From Rubrimonas sp036770645 (GTDB lineage: Bacteria; Pseudomonadota; Alphaproteobacteria; Rhodobacterales; Rhodobacteraceae), in assembly GCA_036770645.1 (NCBI GenBank), contig DAIPIU010000001.1, positions 39,977 through 103,976 of the forward strand: a DNA stretch of 64,000 nt, written 5' to 3'. The position numbers and the translations under genes are program-made. The notes below the pieces were generated by a model. That model was not told where the DNA came from and made no database searches. It saw only the letters and a program-made list of their open reading frames with translations. Below, piece by piece: positions 60,399 to 64,000 of the stretch. The number at the start of each line of letters is the position of its first letter. Positions within the stretch are counted from its first letter, which is position 1.

Positions 60399-60489
60399 GC
60401 GAGGGGATGTCCCCCCTGCGCGCGACACCCCGCATGTCGCATTCACGGCCGGAGCCGACATGTTAACACATCGGGGATGACCCGGCCGC

Positions 60490-62481
60490 ATGCCGCGCCC
60501 GGCGATCCCGATGGACCCACGCATGACGACCACGCCGACGCTCTGGGGATCGGAAGCGATCCTCGCCACCGGAAACGCCAACAGCGCCTCGATCGCCGCG
60601 CTGACGGACGGTCGCTTCGCCGTCGTCTGGCAGGTCGAAGCCGGAACCATCGGCAACGTCGCCGGTCGGATCGTCGACGCCGAGGGTTTCGCCACCGGCG
60701 GCGATTTCCTGTTCGGCGCGAACGAGCGGCGCGATCTAAACGGGCCGGAGGCGACGCAACTGCTTGACGGGCGCCTTGCCGTCGGCGTTGCCCGCGTGTT
60801 CGTGGGCACGGATTACGACCCGGCCGTGATCTTTCGGTCCGGCACAGACTTCTTGACCGGCGGCATTGCGCGAGTGCTCGACTTCACGGCAAACAACGAC
60901 GATGTCGTGTACGAGACCGAGGCGTTGCGTGATGGCGGTTTCGCCATGCTGTTTCGGCGCTCATCGTCGGCGGCGCCGACGTCGGACCTGAAGGTCGGCC
61001 TCTACACGCAGGGCGGCTCTCTCCGCACGCTCGTCGACGTCGACCCGACCACGGATGCCCAGAGCGCCGCGCACATGACGGTGCTCGCGGACGGCGGCAT
61101 CGCGCTCGTCTACCGCACATTCCGGTTCAGCGGCAGCACGGTGACAGACACGCTCTGGATGCGCCTCTTCAACGAGGACGGCTCGCCGCGGACCGGGCGC
61201 TTCACGTTCGCGAACACGCCGAACGACGCCTTCCCGCGGGTCGCGGCGCTGGTCGACGGCGGCTACGTCGCGGTCTGGCAGGACGTCACCGAGCAGCGGA
61301 TCTACAGCCAGAAGTTCACCGCGGCCGGCGTCGTCTCCGGGCCCCGCGCCTTCGTCCCGACCGCCTTCGGCATCCTGCCCAAGGTCGCGGCCCTGAAGGA
61401 TGGCGGCTGGCTGGTCGGCTGGTCGAATTTCGTGGGCACCGAAGCGGACGGTTCACCCGACGGGCAGATCGCCCTGCAGCGTTATGGCGCCGGCGGCGCC
61501 GCGATCGGCGCGCCGCTGATCATCGACGCCCCGGGCGATCAGGGTCTCGAGGACATGCAGCTTCTCGCGGACGGACGCGTCGCGCTGGTTTACCAAACCG
61601 AAACCGGCGACGCGACCAACGTGGCCCGTCTCGCGACCCGGATCGTCGATCCCCGCGGCGCCGCGATCGAGGGGTCCGGCCTCTCGGAAACGCTGACGGC
61701 GCGCCAGACCGACGACAGCCGCGTCGAGGGGTTGGGCGGCAACGACACGATCCTGGGACAGTTCGGCGACGACACTCTGCTGGGCGGGGGTGGCGACGAC
61801 GTCATCTCGGGCGGAAACGGGGCGGACCTGATTGCCGGCGGCTCCGGCAATGACTTCCTCAGCGGCGGGAACGACGACGACAGGCTCGAGGGCGGCTCGG
61901 GCAACGACACCCTGCTCGGCGAAAGCGGCGACGACACCCTGCTCGGCGGCGGCGGGAACGACAGCCTTGCCGGCGGTGCAGGCGACGACGTGCTCAGCGG
62001 CGGGTCGGGCAACGACACGCTGCAGGGGCAGGCCGGCGACGACATCCTGCGCGGCGGCAGCGGCAACGACAATCTCAGCGGGGGCAGCGGGGCCGACACG
62101 CTGGACGGAGGTTCCGGCAACGACACCCTCAACGGCGGCGCGGGCCGCGACCGCCTCGGCGGCGGGGACGGCGCCGACCGCTTCATCTTCGCGGCCGTGT
62201 CCGACAGCGGACCGACCGTCGCCGCGCGCGACACCATCATCGACTTCACGCCGGGCGTGGACCGGATCGACGTTTCCCTGATCGACGCGGTCCCCGGGGG
62301 CGCCGACAACGCCTTCGCCTTCATCGGCGTCGCCGCATTCTCGGCGCCGGGCCAGCTTCGCGTCGTGCAGTCCGGGGGGGCCACCTTCGTCGAGGCCAAC
62401 ACGGTCGGCCCGAACGGGCCGGAGATGGTGATCCGCCTCGACGGATTGCTGGCGCTGGCGGCGGCCGACTTCATCCTCTGA
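60490..62481 (+). CDS. RTX calcium-binding repeat protein with predicted seven-bladed propeller
   Basis: A 663-aa protein in three parts. Residues about 13-395 have seven repeats of about 54 residues centred on a DG(G/R) turn (D40, D93, D148, D201, D257, D304, D361), fitting a beta-propeller. Residues about 416-569 hold some 17 RTX nonapeptides (GGxGNDxLx), which bind calcium. The C-terminal 95 residues (DRFIFAAVSDS..., IIDFTPGVDRIDVS) resemble the type I secretion end. No signal peptide and no type I secretion genes lie nearby. The start may also be ATG 60523 (MTTTPTLWG). Confidence 0.88.
   Translation: MPRPAIPMDPRMTTTPTLWGSEAILATGNANSASIAALTDGRFAVVWQVEAGTIGNVAGRIVDAEGFATGGDFLFGANERRDLNGPEATQLLDGRLAVGVARVFVGTDYDPAVIFRSGTDFLTGGIARVLDFTANNDDVVYETEALRDGGFAMLFRRSSSAAPTSDLKVGLYTQGGSLRTLVDVDPTTDAQSAAHMTVLADGGIALVYRTFRFSGSTVTDTLWMRLFNEDGSPRTGRFTFANTPNDAFPRVAALVDGGYVAVWQDVTEQRIYSQKFTAAGVVSGPRAFVPTAFGILPKVAALKDGGWLVGWSNFVGTEADGSPDGQIALQRYGAGGAAIGAPLIIDAPGDQGLEDMQLLADGRVALVYQTETGDATNVARLATRIVDPRGAAIEGSGLSETLTARQTDDSRVEGLGGNDTILGQFGDDTLLGGGGDDVISGGNGADLIAGGSGNDFLSGGNDDDRLEGGSGNDTLLGESGDDTLLGGGGNDSLAGGAGDDVLSGGSGNDTLQGQAGDDILRGGSGNDNLSGGSGADTLDGGSGNDTLNGGAGRDRLGGGDGADRFIFAAVSDSGPTVAARDTIIDFTPGVDRIDVSLIDAVPGGADNAFAFIGVAAFSAPGQLRVVQSGGATFVEANTVGPNGPEMVIRLDGLLALAAADFIL
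61734..62194 (+). repeat. Tandem 27-nt units encoding RTX nonapeptides
   Basis: About 17 back-to-back copies of a 27-nt unit, each encoding a GG-x-G-x-D-x-L-x nonapeptide with codon variation between copies. It is a coding repeat inside the RTX gene, not a CRISPR or other non-coding array. Confidence 0.85.
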
Positions 62482-62575
62482 CCCGCCGGGGCCGCGGCCG
62501 GGGCTGCCGACCGCGGCTTGCGGCCTCAGGCTCGTTGAGGGTAGATGGCGGGGCCTGTCGCCGGAGCCCCGCCCC

Positions 62576-63337
62576 ATGCTGAGCGTCGACGCGATCGTGA
62601 GGAGTTTCGGCGGCTTCCGGGCTGTCGACGGCTGCTCGTTCGATGTGGCGGCGGGGTCGATCACCGGGCTGATCGGGCCGAACGGGGCCGGCAAGACCAC
62701 GCTGTTCAATGTGATCGCGGGGGCGCTGAAGCCCAGCGCCGGCCATGTGCGCTTCCTCGGCGAGGACGTCACGGGCCTTCCGGCCGACGCGCTGTTCCAT
62801 CGCGGGCTCGTGCGCACCTTCCAGATCCCCCACGAATTCCACCGTCTCACCGCGCGCGAGAACCTCATGGCGGTCGGGCCGGGCCAGACCGGCGAGGGGA
62901 TGTTCTCCAACTGGCTGCGCTGGGGCCGCGTGCGGACGGAGGAGGCCGCGCTGCGCGGCCGCGCGGACGAGGTGCTCGACTTCCTCGGCCTCTCCCATGT
63001 CGCGGGCCAGCCCGCGGGCGCGCTGTCGGGCGGGCAGAAGAAGCTGCTGGAACTCGGCCGCACCATGATGACCGAGGCGAAGCTCGTCCTGCTCGACGAA
63101 CCCGCGGCCGGGGTGAACCGCACCCTGCTGCGCGACGTCGAGGATCGCATCCAGAGGCTGAACCGCGAGCGCGGCTATACCTTCATCCTCGTCGAGCACG
63201 ACATGGAGATGATCGGCAAGCTTTGCGATCCGGTGATCTGCATGGCGGAGGGGCGGGTGCTGACGCAGGGCGGCTTCGAGGCCGTGCGGTCCGATCCCCG
63301 CGTGCTCGAGGCCTATCTCGGGGAACGCGCGGCATGA
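62576..63337 (+). CDS. livG: Branched-chain amino acid type ABC transporter ATP-binding protein (LivG family)
   Basis: ATPase (253 aa) of a HAAT family importer. Walker A is GPNGAGKTT (34-42), then TFQIPHEFHRLTARENLM, signature ALSGGQKKLLELGRTMM, Walker B LVLLDEPAAGVN and the H-loop ILVEHDME. The LivG-type ending VLTQGGFEAVRSDPRVLEAYLGE is present. It overlaps the next ATPase gene by ATGA at 63334-63337. The permeases and binding protein are expected beyond the right edge. The true substrate of HAAT systems varies (amino acids, urea, amides). Confidence 0.92.
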   Translation: MLSVDAIVRSFGGFRAVDGCSFDVAAGSITGLIGPNGAGKTTLFNVIAGALKPSAGHVRFLGEDVTGLPADALFHRGLVRTFQIPHEFHRLTARENLMAVGPGQTGEGMFSNWLRWGRVRTEEAALRGRADEVLDFLGLSHVAGQPAGALSGGQKKLLELGRTMMTEAKLVLLDEPAAGVNRTLLRDVEDRIQRLNRERGYTFILVEHDMEMIGKLCDPVICMAEGRVLTQGGFEAVRSDPRVLEAYLGERAA

Positions 63338-64000
63338 GCGCGGCCCCGGCGCCCGCGCTGGCCGGCCCGCTGCTGTCGATGGAGGGCGTGACCGGCGGCT
63401 ATGGCGACGCCGACATCCTGCACGACGTCTCGCTGGCGGTCGGCGCGCGCGAGATCGCGGTGGTGGTGGGGCCGAACGGCGCGGGCAAGTCCACCGCGAT
63501 GAAGGCCGTGTTCGGCCTGCTGCGCATCCGCCGCGGCCATGTCTGGTTCAACGGCTGCCCCATCGCCGGCTGGCCGACCGAGAAGATCGCGCGCCACGGC
63601 GTCGCCTTCGTGCCGCAGGTGGACAACGTGTTCCGCGAGATGAGCGTGCACGAGAACCTCGAGATGGGCGCGTTCCTGAAGCGCGGCGACCTGTCGGCGG
63701 CCTATGACCGGGTCTATGCGCTGTTTCCCGACCTCGTGGCCAAGCGGCGCGAACAGGCGGGCCGGCTGTCCGGCGGCCAGCGGCAGATGGTGGCGATGGG
63801 GCGCGCGCTGATGCTCGACCCGCGGCTGCTGCTGCTCGACGAACCCACGGCGGGCCTGTCGCCGAAATACATGCACCGCATCTTCGAGATCGTGACCGAC
63901 GTCCGCGATGCAGGCGTCGCCGTGCTGCTGGTCGAGCAGCACGCAAAGCAGGCGCTGGCCATCGCCGACCGCGGCTATGTGCTGGCGACCGGGCGCAACC
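63334..64000 (+). CDS. livF: Branched-chain amino acid type ABC transporter ATP-binding protein (LivF family), 3' end outside the window
   Basis: The frame from the ATG at 63334 (overlapping livG by 4 nt) stays open for 222 codons to the window edge. Walker A is GPNGAGKST (46-54), followed by the LivF-type FVPQVDNVFREMSVHENLEMGAF, signature RLSGGQRQMVAMGRALM, Walker B LLLLDEPTAGLSP and VLLVEQHAKQAL. It forms a heterodimer with the LivG-type ATPase. About 20-30 residues are missing at the C-terminus. Confidence 0.93.
   Translation, partial: MSAAPAPALAGPLLSMEGVTGGYGDADILHDVSLAVGAREIAVVVGPNGAGKSTAMKAVFGLLRIRRGHVWFNGCPIAGWPTEKIARHGVAFVPQVDNVFREMSVHENLEMGAFLKRGDLSAAYDRVYALFPDLVAKRREQAGRLSGGQRQMVAMGRALMLDPRLLLLDEPTAGLSPKYMHRIFEIVTDVRDAGVAVLLVEQHAKQALAIADRGYVLATGRN

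Noticed and set aside
61734..62194. Regular short repeats considered as a CRISPR array
   Set aside because: The units are contiguous 27-mers in frame, encoding RTX nonapeptides, with no spacers.

Overview
This is a very GC-rich, densely coded chromosomal segment from an alphaproteobacterium, most probably of the order Rhodobacterales. Four things point there: the run nuoA-N followed by birA, coaX and rnj; a circularly permuted two-piece tmRNA whose tag reads ANDNRAPVAVAA; an alpha-type sspB next to it; and a divergent DUF6477/DUF6456 gene pair of the kind seen in that order. Genus and species cannot be read from the sequence. GC bias opens long reading frames opposite and across nearly every true gene; these were discarded.

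Layout. 1-395: the 5' part of an unrecognised minus-strand gene. 671-21380 (+): one long, tightly packed cluster for respiratory complex I (all 14 nuo genes, A-N), ending in biotin-protein ligase, type III pantothenate kinase and ribonuclease J. Six or seven non-nuo genes sit inside it, many joined by 1-4 nt start/stop overlaps: a fluoroacetyl-CoA-thioesterase (FlK) homologue, a family 2 glycosyltransferase, a possible 68-aa ORF, a membrane protein with a helix-hairpin-helix (HHH) domain that also ends NuoE, a DUF3291 protein and a pentapeptide-repeat protein. 21426-23957 (-): DEAD-box helicase, tRNA-Tyr and a HugZ-like protein. 24017-25916 (+): CobD/CbiB and a CDF metal transporter. 25920-35682 (-): GST, a small membrane protein, a DJ-1/PfpI-like protein lacking its cysteine, a three-gene TRAP transporter, leucyl/arginyl-tRNA-protein transferase, an RDD protein, PPK2, MetA and a P-loop protein.

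35810-45200: a secreted DsrE-like protein, pyrophosphatase, a DMT exporter, a GTEPFW-motif protein, guaA, a pyrrolysine-free MttB-superfamily protein, the DUF6477/DUF6456 pair, a third HHH protein and a Bax-inhibitor-1 family protein. 45330-51140: a YbbA/YbbP-like ABC system divergent from tesA, then thpR, a DUF1127 protein and a LysR regulator. 51184-62481: quinone oxidoreductase, SHOCT protein, glycogen phosphorylase, permuted tmRNA, sspB, an MFS/spermidine-synthase fusion, YqgE, a DsbD-alpha-like protein and an RTX protein with a predicted seven-bladed propeller. 62576-64000: two branched-chain amino acid type ABC ATPases, the second cut by the window edge.

Working links: complex I is the main unit. 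tmRNA and SspB belong to one pathway, ribosome rescue followed by ClpXP delivery of tagged proteins. TesA and the YbbA/YbbP-like pair share a divergent start region. No CRISPR array, insertion sequence, prophage or rRNA was seen. The most unusual points are the FlK-like enzyme and other passengers in the nuo cluster, the repeated HHH module, the ssrA-sspB neighbourhood and the propeller-RTX protein.
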